From Ruminococcaceae bacterium UBA1767 (GTDB lineage: Bacteria; Bacillota; Clostridia; Oscillospirales; Acutalibacteraceae), in NCBI GenBank assembly GCA_002315505.1, contig DCGX01000066.1:43014-48717 (forward strand): DNA of 5,704 nucleotides, written 5' to 3'. The notes under the pieces are model-generated. The model was given only the letters and a program-made list of their open reading frames with translations. It ran no database searches and was not told the DNA's origin. This document shows positions 1-5,556 of this stretch, one piece after another (positions within the stretch are counted from its first letter, which is position 1; each line of letters begins with the position of its first letter). The position numbers and the translations under genes were made by a program.

Positions 1-381
1 GTTCTTCACGACGGCTATTACCATACAGGTGATGTTGCGTGGAAGGATGAGGACGGTTACTTCTGGTACATCGGTCGAGTTGATGATGTTATCAAGTCAT
101 CAGGTTATCGTATCGGACCGTTTGAAATCGAGAATGTTATCATGGAGCTTCCGTATGTTCTTGAATGCGGTGTTTCAGCAGCACCTGATGAAATTAGAGG
201 ACAGGTTGTCAAGGCAAGCATTGTTCTTACAAAGGGAACAGAACCTACCGATGAGCTTAAAAAAGAAATTCAGACCTACGTTAAAAAGCATACGGCTCCT
301 TATAAATATCCGAGAATTGTTGAATTTAAGGAATCGCTGCCTAAGACTATCAGCGGTAAGATAATCCGCAGTCAGCTGTAA
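1..381 (+). CDS. AMP-forming acyl-CoA synthetase, C-terminal part (5' end outside window)
   Basis: The reading frame is open from the first base and gives 126 residues before TAA, so only the C-terminal end is visible; the start and most of the N-terminal adenylation domain lie upstream. Family motifs are intact: YHTGD (visible residues 7-11); the hinge/A8 region starting GRVDD at 25-29 and running through SSGYRIGPFEIE (33-44); and the A10 motif PKTISGK (114-120), whose lysine at 120 is the expected adenylation lysine. Members make an acyl-adenylate from ATP and a carboxylic acid, then transfer the acyl group to CoA (AMP + PPi released), in the cytoplasm. The spelling of the A8 region and the APYKYPR stretch most resemble the medium-chain/ACSM-like branch. 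Only six residues follow the catalytic lysine, a short tail. The next gene starts 10 nt downstream, so it is probably co-transcribed. Substrate is not readable from this part; a short branched-chain or aryl acid is inferred from the oxidoreductase and transaminase downstream. Confidence 0.9.
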   Translation, partial: VLHDGYYHTGDVAWKDEDGYFWYIGRVDDVIKSSGYRIGPFEIENVIMELPYVLECGVSAAPDEIRGQVVKASIVLTKGTEPTDELKKEIQTYVKKHTAPYKYPRIVEFKESLPKTISGKIIRSQL

Positions 382-391
382 GAGGTGTGAA

Positions 392-1051
392 ATGAGTAAA
401 AGAGTAACACTTTTTGCAGGGCACTACGGAAGCGGTAAAACCAATATAGCAGTAAATTACGCGATAAAGCTGAGCGAAGAGGGCAAAAAAGTTACCATTG
501 CCGACCTTGATATAGTCAATCCTTATTTCCGTACAAAGGACAGTGAGGATGAGCTTCGTCAGGCGGGGATAAAGGTGCTGTCTTCGGAGTTCGCAAGCTC
601 TAACGTTGATTTACCTGCACTTCCGCAGGATATATATTCGATTATTGATGACAAAACAACCTTTGCAGTTATGGACATCGGCGGCGATGACCGTGGTGCT
701 TATGCACTCGGACGATATGCTCCGAGCATACTCGAGGAAAATGACTACGAGTTGTTTATGGTAATCAATAAATTCAGACCTCTGACGAGTGACGTTGAAA
801 GCACAGTTGAGGTTATGAGAGAAATCGAGCAGGCCTGCTCGATGAAATTCACCGCAATCGTAAATAATTCGAATTTAGGTGAAGAAACAACCGAAGAAGA
901 TGTTCTCGGCTCAATGCAATACGCTGATGCTGTTGCAAAGGCAACGGGACTTCCGCTTAAAATAACTTCGGTAAAAGAAAATCTGTTAAAAAATCTCGAC
1001 GGAAAGATAGACAATCTTCTACCTCTTCGTTTGCAGAAAAAGATAAATTAG
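392..1051 (+). CDS. ParA/MinD/CobQ-like P-loop ATPase of unknown role in oxidoreductase operon
   Basis: The product has 219 residues and starts at ATG 392 behind an AGAGGTG ribosome site (381-387). A Walker A loop GHYGSGKTN spans residues 10-18 (K16, T17). ADLDIVNPYFRTKD (37-50) sits where SIMIBI NTPases have their switch I aspartate, and a Walker B-like strand FAVMDIGGDD (91-100) follows; NKFRP (126-130) and TAIVNNSNLG (154-163) are later strand-loop elements that may contact the nucleotide. There is no signal peptide or membrane segment, so it is cytoplasmic. Automated annotation often calls such proteins CobQ/CobB/MinD/ParA nucleotide-binding proteins. It is much too short for cobyrinate amidase and lacks the glutaminase domain, so cobalamin synthesis is not supported. 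The only cysteine is C150, so it lacks the CxxC of Mrp/NBP35 Fe-S carriers. It sits 12 nt before the ferredoxin subunit gene, suggesting a job in assembling, activating or regulating the oxidoreductase, which is inference. It uses AAA for 11 of 17 lysines, unlike the oxidoreductase and aminotransferase genes. Confidence 0.88.
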   Translation: MSKRVTLFAGHYGSGKTNIAVNYAIKLSEEGKKVTIADLDIVNPYFRTKDSEDELRQAGIKVLSSEFASSNVDLPALPQDIYSIIDDKTTFAVMDIGGDDRGAYALGRYAPSILEENDYELFMVINKFRPLTSDVESTVEVMREIEQACSMKFTAIVNNSNLGEETTEEDVLGSMQYADAVAKATGLPLKITSVKENLLKNLDGKIDNLLPLRLQKKIN

Positions 1052-1063
1052 GAGGCATTTATT

Positions 1064-1270
1064 ATGGCTAAAGTAACATTTGAAACAGACCTTTGCAAGG
1101 GCTGTGGACTATGCGTCGGCGCTTGTCCGAAGGGCATAGTGAAATTGTCGATGGATGTGCTTAATGCAAAGGGACACCATCCGGCAGAAGTAACAGAACC
1201 TGAGAAATGCATAGGTTGTGCTTTCTGCGCAACTATGTGTCCTGATTGTGTAATAAAAGTGGAGAGGTGA
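1064..1270 (+). CDS. 2-oxoacid:ferredoxin oxidoreductase delta (2x[4Fe-4S] ferredoxin) subunit
   Basis: A 68-residue polyferredoxin with two complete [4Fe-4S] motifs: C11-x2-C14-x2-C17-x3-C21-P and C49-x2-C52-x2-C55-x3-C59-P. An extra cysteine, C62, lies just after the second cluster. The 27-residue spacer between clusters and the short length match the stand-alone delta subunits (KorD/VorD/PorD-like) of multi-subunit oxidoreductases rather than a soluble clostridial ferredoxin, which is usually shorter. Its role is to carry electrons between the TPP/cluster site of the beta subunit and external ferredoxin. The start is ATG 1064, 8 nt after a GGAGG site (1051-1055) that overlaps the previous stop codon. 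The alpha-subunit gene follows after 5 nt. The symbol is left blank because delta subunits are named inconsistently between families. Confidence 0.93.
   Translation: MAKVTFETDLCKGCGLCVGACPKGIVKLSMDVLNAKGHHPAEVTEPEKCIGCAFCATMCPDCVIKVER
1264..1270 (+). promoter_or_regulatory. Ribosome binding site deciding the alpha-subunit start
   Basis: GAGGTGA ends 5 nt before ATG 1276 and overlaps the end of the ferredoxin gene, including its TGA stop. This supports ATG 1276 over the in-frame TTG at 1246, which would overlap the ferredoxin gene and add ten residues not expected before the conserved MSEKVLMKGNEA start of this family. Confidence 0.75.
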
Positions 1271-1275
1271 ATTCA

Positions 1276-2343
1276 ATGTCAGAAAAGGTACTTATGAAAG
1301 GCAATGAAGCAATTGCCGAAGCCGCAATCCGTGCAGGCTGTATGCACTATTTCGGCTATCCGATCACACCGCAGACAGAGGTTGCCGCATATATGTCAAA
1401 GCGTATGCCGAAAATCGGAGGAACTTTCCTTCAGGCAGAGAGCGAGATTGCCGCAATCAATATGGTTATCGGTGTTTCATCAACAGGTAAGAGAGTAATG
1501 ACTTCTTCTTCAAGCCCGGGAGTTTCACTTAAGAGCGAGGGTATTTCATATCTCGCAGGCTGTGACCTTCCTGCACTTGTAGTTAATGTTCAGCGTGGTG
1601 GTCCGGGACTCGGTGGTATTCAGCCGTCACAGTCAGACTATTATCAGTCAACAAAGGGCGGCGGACACGGCGACTATCATAACATCGTTCTTGCACCTGC
1701 ATCAGTTCAGGAGATGGCAAGTCTTACTGTTAAGGGCTTTGACCTTGCAGATAAATACAGAATGGTTGCTATGATTCTTGCTGACGGTACAATGGGACAG
1801 ATGATGGAGCCTGTTTCACTCGATGTTGAGAAGACAGAGCCTGTTGAAAAGCCGTGGGCACTCACAGGTACAAAATGTGAGCGTGAGCATAACATAGTAA
1901 ATTCACTTTTCTTAAAGCCTGAAGAGCTTGAAATAGAGAACTTTAAGAGATATGAGAAATATAAGTACATTGAAGAGAATGAAACAATGTACGAGGAATA
2001 CCTTATGGACGATGCAGAGGTTTGCGTTGTTGCGTTCGGTATTACAGCAAGAGTTGCAAAGAATGCAGTTAATGAGGCACGTGCAAAGGGTGTTAAGGTA
2101 GGTATGATTCGTCCTATCACACTCTGGCCGTTCCCGAAGAAGCCGTTGATGGCTGCTGCTGAGAAGGTAAATTCATTCATCTGCGTTGAAATGAATATGG
2201 GTCAGATGATTGATGATGTTAGACTTGCTATTGAATGCAAGAAGCCTGTTGAGCTTTGCAACAGAGTCGGCGGTATGATTCCGACACCTGAAGAGGTACT
2301 TGCAAAGATTGAGTCTGCAGCAAAGAACGGAGGTGCTCAGTAA
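1276..2343 (+). CDS. vorB: 2-oxoacid:ferredoxin oxidoreductase alpha subunit, VorB-type (3-methyl-2-oxobutanoate dehydrogenase)
   Basis: The product has 355 residues, the usual size of the separate VorB/KorA alpha subunit. Residues 1 to about 190 form the pyrimidine-binding TPP domain: KGNEAIAEAAIRAG (8-21), FGYPITPQTE (26-35), FLQAESEIAAINMVIG (51-66; E55 is the expected glutamate that activates the TPP aminopyrimidine), SSPGVSLKSEGISYLAG (79-95) and RGGPGLGG (107-114). A charged linker (about 190-245) leads to a transketolase C-terminal-like domain with the GMIRPITLWPFP element (276-287). With beta, gamma and delta it forms the complex that interconverts a 2-oxoacid + CoA with acyl-CoA + CO2 using ferredoxin. 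Overall spelling resembles archaeal and clostridial VorB, used on branched-chain 2-oxoacids such as 2-oxoisovalerate; 2-oxoglutarate or arylpyruvate use cannot be excluded from sequence alone. Its stop codon overlaps the beta-subunit start by one base (TAATG), implying translational coupling and fixed stoichiometry. Confidence 0.92.
   Translation: MSEKVLMKGNEAIAEAAIRAGCMHYFGYPITPQTEVAAYMSKRMPKIGGTFLQAESEIAAINMVIGVSSTGKRVMTSSSSPGVSLKSEGISYLAGCDLPALVVNVQRGGPGLGGIQPSQSDYYQSTKGGGHGDYHNIVLAPASVQEMASLTVKGFDLADKYRMVAMILADGTMGQMMEPVSLDVEKTEPVEKPWALTGTKCEREHNIVNSLFLKPEELEIENFKRYEKYKYIEENETMYEEYLMDDAEVCVVAFGITARVAKNAVNEARAKGVKVGMIRPITLWPFPKKPLMAAAEKVNSFICVEMNMGQMIDDVRLAIECKKPVELCNRVGGMIPTPEEVLAKIESAAKNGGAQ
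2329..2335 (+). promoter_or_regulatory. Ribosome binding site of the beta subunit, inside the alpha gene
   Basis: GGAGGTG lies in the last codons of the alpha-subunit gene, 7 nt before ATG 2343. With the one-base TAATG stop/start overlap this gives strong, coupled re-initiation. Confidence 0.7.
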
Positions 2344-3095
2344 TGTCAGTTGTATTTGAAAAACCACACGCACTTACAGATGCAGTGCTTCATTATTGCC
2401 CGGGTTGTACTCATGGTATTATCCACCGTCTTGTAGCCGAGGTTATTGATGAGCTCGGCATTGAGGGTGATACAATCGCCGTAGCATCAGTTGGTTGCTC
2501 AGTTATGGCATACAATTATTTCAATGTTGACTGCGTTCAGGCAGCACACGGACGTGCTCCTGCAGTTGCAACAGGTGTTAAGAGAAGTGACCCGAGTAAA
2601 ATCGTTTTCACATATCAGGGTGACGGTGACCTTGCCGCTATCGGTACAGCTGAAACAGTTCATTCAGCTGCAAGACGTGAGAATATTACAGTTATCTTCG
2701 TAAACAATGCAATTTATGGTATGACAGGCGGTCAGATGGCCCCTACAACTCTTCCGGGACAGGTTACTCAAACTTCTCCTTATGGTCGTGATGTTGAAAA
2801 GGTTGGCTATCCTGTTAAGGTTTGTGAGCTTCTTTCAAATGTTGACGGTGCCGCATATCTTGAGAGAGTTGCAGTTAACAATGTACAGAATGTAAAGAAG
2901 GCAAAGAAGGCTATCAAGAAGGCTTTCCAGAACCAGATTGAGGGCAAGGGCTTCTCACTTGTTGAGGTTGTTTCAACCTGTCCTACAAACTGGGGTATGA
3001 CTCCGCAGAAGGCACTCGAGTGGGTTGACGAGAAGATGATTCCGTACTATCCTTTGGGCGTATATAAAGATATCTATGCAGAGGAGGAGAAATAA
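2343..3095 (+). CDS. vorA: 2-oxoacid:ferredoxin oxidoreductase beta subunit (TPP and [4Fe-4S] binding)
   Basis: A 250-residue catalytic subunit. The TPP diphosphate/Mg motif is GDGDLAAIG (93-101) followed by the paired asparagines of FVNNAIYGMTGGQ (119-131), the usual GDG...NN arrangement. Four cysteines fall where this family binds the proximal [4Fe-4S] cluster: C19 and C22 (CPGC), C52 (SVGCS) and C213 (STCPTNW). AAHGRAPAVATGVK (67-80) is also typical. The subunit binds TPP with the alpha subunit, decarboxylates the 2-oxoacid (or carboxylates acyl-CoA in reverse) and passes electrons through its cluster to the delta ferredoxin. The length fits stand-alone beta subunits (KorB/VorA), not the beta-gamma fusions known in some archaea. 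The C-terminal YAEEEK stretch doubles as the ribosome site for the next gene. All expected catalytic and cluster residues are present, so it should be active. The symbol follows VOR naming; specificity was not read from the sequence. Confidence 0.93.
   Translation: MSVVFEKPHALTDAVLHYCPGCTHGIIHRLVAEVIDELGIEGDTIAVASVGCSVMAYNYFNVDCVQAAHGRAPAVATGVKRSDPSKIVFTYQGDGDLAAIGTAETVHSAARRENITVIFVNNAIYGMTGGQMAPTTLPGQVTQTSPYGRDVEKVGYPVKVCELLSNVDGAAYLERVAVNNVQNVKKAKKAIKKAFQNQIEGKGFSLVEVVSTCPTNWGMTPQKALEWVDEKMIPYYPLGVYKDIYAEEEK
3081..3087 (+). promoter_or_regulatory. Ribosome binding site of the gamma subunit
   Basis: GAGGAGG within the codons for the beta subunit's acidic tail precedes ATG 3095 by 7 nt. The beta stop TAA (3093-3095) overlaps this ATG by one base, a second TAATG coupling junction in the same complex. 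Confidence 0.7.
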
Positions 3096-3634
3096 TGGCT
3101 AATTCTTGTAATTTACTTTTTGCAGGCTTCGGCGGACAGGGTATCCTTTTCGCAGGTAAGTTTCTGGCATACAAAGGCCTTATTGAAAACAAGCAGGTAA
3201 GCTGGCTTCCGTCCTACGGTCCCGAAATGCGTGGCGGTACAGCAAACTGTTCCGTTATCATCAGTGATGATCCTATCGGCTCTCCGATTGTTTCAAAGCC
3301 GGATGTGCTCGTTGCAATGAATCTTCCTTCTCTTGAGAAGTATGAAAATGATGTTGTTGCCGGTGGTAAAATCTTCGTTGACTCAACTCTTATCAACAAA
3401 AAGGTTGAGAGAACCGACGTGGATGTTTATTATATCCCTGCAACAAAGATTGCAAATGACAATGGTACACCTACACTTGCTAATATGATTATTACAGGTA
3501 AGGTGCTTAAGGAAGTTGAATTCTTCTCAATGGACAACACCGATGCTGCTTTGAAAAAGGTTGTTTCAGCAAGACATCTTGATTTGCTTGATGTAAACTT
3601 CGGAGCAGTTAAGGCAGGTTATGACTTTGAATAA
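3095..3634 (+). CDS. 2-oxoacid:ferredoxin oxidoreductase gamma subunit
   Basis: The product has 179 residues, typical for a stand-alone gamma subunit. Diagnostic motifs are the N-terminal FAGFGGQGILFAGK (9-22) and SYGPEMRGGTANC (40-52), both conserved in the pyruvate/ketoisovalerate oxidoreductase catalytic gamma domain. SKPDVLVAMN (67-76) and the KIFVDSTLI strand (92-100) follow the family pattern. In oxidoreductase structures the gamma domain helps bind CoA and completes the complex; it carries no cofactor of its own. Coupled to the beta gene by a one-base overlap. The last 14 nt overlap the next gene if that gene starts at ATG 3621. This completes a delta-alpha-beta-gamma set, so the enzyme is encoded in full here. 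Confidence 0.93.
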   Translation: MANSCNLLFAGFGGQGILFAGKFLAYKGLIENKQVSWLPSYGPEMRGGTANCSVIISDDPIGSPIVSKPDVLVAMNLPSLEKYENDVVAGGKIFVDSTLINKKVERTDVDVYYIPATKIANDNGTPTLANMIITGKVLKEVEFFSMDNTDAALKKVVSARHLDLLDVNFGAVKAGYDFE

Positions 3635-4424
3635 GATGAAGGTTAGCTGTATTCAGCTTAATATGGAGTTCGGAAAGGTTGATAATAACTATCAGCACGC
3701 AATCGAACTCATAAGAAAAACTGTTGAAACAGAAAAAAGTGATGTAGTCGTGCTCCCCGAAACATGGAGCACCGGCTACTACCCGACAGAGAATCTTGAA
3801 AGCTATTGTGAAAGCAATGGTGACAGAATCAAAAGAGAATTTTCAGCTCTTGCAAAGGAACTGAATGTCAATATTGTCGGCGGAAGTATTGCAAATTTTA
3901 AAGACGGTAAAATTAAAAACACCTCGTACATTTTCAATCGAAACGGTGAAGCTGTCGGCGAGTACGATAAGACTCATCTGTTTACACCGATGAACGAGGA
4001 TGACTATTTTGAATTCGGTGATAAAACAACAACCTTTGAGCTTGACGGACATAAGTGCGGTATAATAATCTGCTATGATGTGCGTTTCTGCGAGCTTGTT
4101 AGGACACTTGCATTGCAGGGTATAGAAATACTTTTTATGGTTTCTCAGTGGCCCGATAAGCGTGTTAACCACCTTATGACACTTACAACCGCAAGAGCTA
4201 TTGAAAATCAGATGTTTGTTGCCTGCTGCAATTCCTGCGGTAAGGCAAATGCAACTGTATTCGGCGGACATTCACAGATTATCGACCCGTGGGGTGAAGT
4301 TCTTGTACGTGCAGATGCTGATGAAAAGGTTATCACTGCAGAATGTGACTTCAGTATCATTAAGGGTATCAGAGAGTCAATCAATGTTTTTAATGACAGA
4401 AAAACAGAAATATATAAAATATAA
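3621..4424 (+). CDS. Nitrilase-superfamily carbon-nitrogen hydrolase, omega-amidase-like
   Basis: The product has 267 residues. The nitrilase catalytic triad is readable: E47 in VVLPETWSTGYYP (43-55), K117 in EYDKTHLF (114-121) and nucleophile C151 in IICYDVRFCELVR (149-161). Also typical are SQWPDKRVNHLMTLTTARAIENQ (split across 175-197), GGHSQIIDPWGEVL (215-228) and a C-terminal IRESINVFNDR (250-260). These blocks resemble Nit2/YafV/MtnU omega-amidases, which cleave 2-oxoglutaramate or 2-oxosuccinamate, the products left when glutamine or asparagine donates its amino group. The neighbouring aminotransferase fits such pairing, but the true substrate is not proven. ATG 3621 overlaps the gamma gene by 14 nt and has AAGG (3611-3614) at usable spacing. 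The in-frame ATG 3636, one base after the gamma stop, gives MKVSCIQLN, a more family-like start, but lacks a good ribosome site, so either is possible. The protein is cytoplasmic, with no signal peptide. Codon use (9 of 19 lysines AAA) is less biased than in the flanking core genes. Confidence 0.88.
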   Translation: MTLNKMKVSCIQLNMEFGKVDNNYQHAIELIRKTVETEKSDVVVLPETWSTGYYPTENLESYCESNGDRIKREFSALAKELNVNIVGGSIANFKDGKIKNTSYIFNRNGEAVGEYDKTHLFTPMNEDDYFEFGDKTTTFELDGHKCGIIICYDVRFCELVRTLALQGIEILFMVSQWPDKRVNHLMTLTTARAIENQMFVACCNSCGKANATVFGGHSQIIDPWGEVLVRADADEKVITAECDFSIIKGIRESINVFNDRKTEIYKI

Positions 4425-4429
4425 AGGAG
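4424..4429 (+). promoter_or_regulatory. Ribosome binding site deciding the ilvE start
   Basis: AAGGAG begins at the last base of the hydrolase stop codon and lies 8 nt before ATG 4438. It fixes this start over the longer in-frame reading from TTG 4201, whose upstream portion is only an out-of-frame reading of the hydrolase gene. Confidence 0.8.
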
Positions 4430-4437
4430 CAATAATC

Positions 4438-5514
4438 ATGAAATACAATTTTCCTGTAACAAAGACAACACATCCGAAGGAGAAGCCTGATCAGACAAAA
4501 CTCGGCTTCGGTAAATATTTCACAGACCATATGTTCATCATCGAGTACGATGAGGGACAGGGCTGGCATGATGGCAGAATCGTACCGCATGAGCCAATCG
4601 CTATTGAGCCTGCATCATGTGTTCTTCATTATGCACAGATGATGTTCGAGGGAATGAAGGCTTATAAGACACCATCAGGTGAAATTCAGCTTTTCAGACC
4701 TGACCAGAACTTTGAGAGAATGAACAGAACTAATGACCGTATGTGCATTCCTCATATGGATAAGGATGTATTCTTCGATGCTATCAAGCAGCTTATCGAC
4801 GTAGATATGGACTGGGTTCCGTCTGAGCCGGGCACAGCTCTTTATATCAGACCGTTCATTTTCGGTGATGAGGTTTCATTCAGCGTTCTTCCTGCAAAGC
4901 ACTATAACTTTATTATCATTCTTTGTCCCGTAGGCTCATACTACGCTGCAAATGATGGTGGACTTGCTACAACAAGAATTTATGTTGAGGACGAGTATAT
5001 TCGTGCTGCAGTTGGCGGTACAGGTTTTGCAAAGTGCGGCGGTAACTATGCAGGCGGTATGGCTGCTTCTGCAAAGGCTATGGAGCATAAGTGCAAGGAT
5101 GTTCTCTGGCTTGATGCTGCAGAGCATAAGTATGTTGAGGAAATCGGTACATCAAACGCATTCTTTATGATTGGTGACGAGGTTATCACAGCTCCTTTGA
5201 TGGGAACAATTCTTCCTGGTATCACAAGAAATTCTGTAATTCAGCTTCTCAAGAAGTGGGGCGTTAAGGTTACAGAGAGAAGACTCTCAATTGATGAGGT
5301 TGTTGCAGCATCTGAGAATGGCACACTTAAGGAAGTTTTCGCAAGTGGTACAGCAGCTGTTATCTCACCAATCGGTTGTCTTTATTATATGGGTGAGGAT
5401 CATAAGGTTGCAGACGGCAATGTAGGACCTGTTGCACAGAAGCTCTATGATACACTCTATGGCATCCAGACCGGTAAGGTTGAGGATGACATGGGCTGGA
5501 CAGTTAAGCTTTAA
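4438..5514 (+). CDS. ilvE: Branched-chain amino acid aminotransferase (class IV PLP enzyme, large type)
   Basis: A 358-residue fold-type IV aminotransferase. The PLP-binding lysine is K199 in GGTGFAKCGGNYAGG (193-207), the classic BCAT motif. Other family marks: FEGMKAYKTPSGEIQLFRP (70-88), ALYIRPFIFGDE (134-145), YVEEIGTSNAFF (232-243), GTILPGITRNS (256-266) and FASGTAAVISPIG (301-313). Length and the long N-terminal segment match the large, eukaryote-like BCAT type (ilvE_II) rather than the roughly 300-residue E. coli IlvE. The redox CxxC of mammalian BCATs is absent: the aligned AAVI stretch (306-309) has no cysteine. It swaps amino groups between Leu/Ile/Val and 2-oxoglutarate in the cytoplasm, feeding or draining the 2-oxoacids used by the oxidoreductase upstream. 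Lysine codons are 21 AAG to 3 AAA, a sign of strong codon selection and probably high expression. It is the last gene before the terminator. Confidence 0.95.
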   Translation: MKYNFPVTKTTHPKEKPDQTKLGFGKYFTDHMFIIEYDEGQGWHDGRIVPHEPIAIEPASCVLHYAQMMFEGMKAYKTPSGEIQLFRPDQNFERMNRTNDRMCIPHMDKDVFFDAIKQLIDVDMDWVPSEPGTALYIRPFIFGDEVSFSVLPAKHYNFIIILCPVGSYYAANDGGLATTRIYVEDEYIRAAVGGTGFAKCGGNYAGGMAASAKAMEHKCKDVLWLDAAEHKYVEEIGTSNAFFMIGDEVITAPLMGTILPGITRNSVIQLLKKWGVKVTERRLSIDEVVAASENGTLKEVFASGTAAVISPIGCLYYMGEDHKVADGNVGPVAQKLYDTLYGIQTGKVEDDMGWTVKL

Positions 5515-5531
5515 TTCATAATAAATACCGT

Positions 5532-5556
5532 AAGGCAGGAGCAATCCTGCCTTTTT
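5532..5556 (+). terminator. Rho-independent terminator ending the operon
   Basis: A perfect 9-bp stem, AAGGCAGGA (5532-5540) with TCCTGCCTT (5545-5553), closes a GCAA loop (5541-5544, a GNRA tetraloop) and runs into a T tract (5552-5556). It begins 17 nt after the ilvE stop codon, where a co-transcribed cluster would be expected to end. Confidence 0.92.

Noticed and set aside
29..364. Open frame on the plus strand overlapping the first gene
   Set aside because: It is a different frame of the acyl-CoA synthetase C-terminus, whose own frame carries several intact family motifs; the alternative product is low-complexity and unrecognisable.
1707..2180. A 157-codon minus-strand open frame within the alpha-subunit gene
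   Set aside because: It is the antisense of a well-conserved coding region, is Ser/Ile-rich and featureless, and has no support as a gene.
3843..4271. A 142-codon minus-strand open frame within the hydrolase gene
   Set aside because: The plus strand encodes the nitrilase triad and conserved blocks here; the antisense product shows no domain.
4393..4420. Possible internal promoter before ilvE (ATGACA, 16 nt, TAAAAT)
   Set aside because: Transcription would start around 4427, inside the ribosome binding site, leaving ilvE without a usable leader; AT-rich 3' gene ends give such matches by chance.
4201..4437. N-terminal extension of the aminotransferase from TTG 4201
   Set aside because: The added residues are an out-of-frame reading of the hydrolase gene, and a strong AAGGAG site directly precedes ATG 4438.
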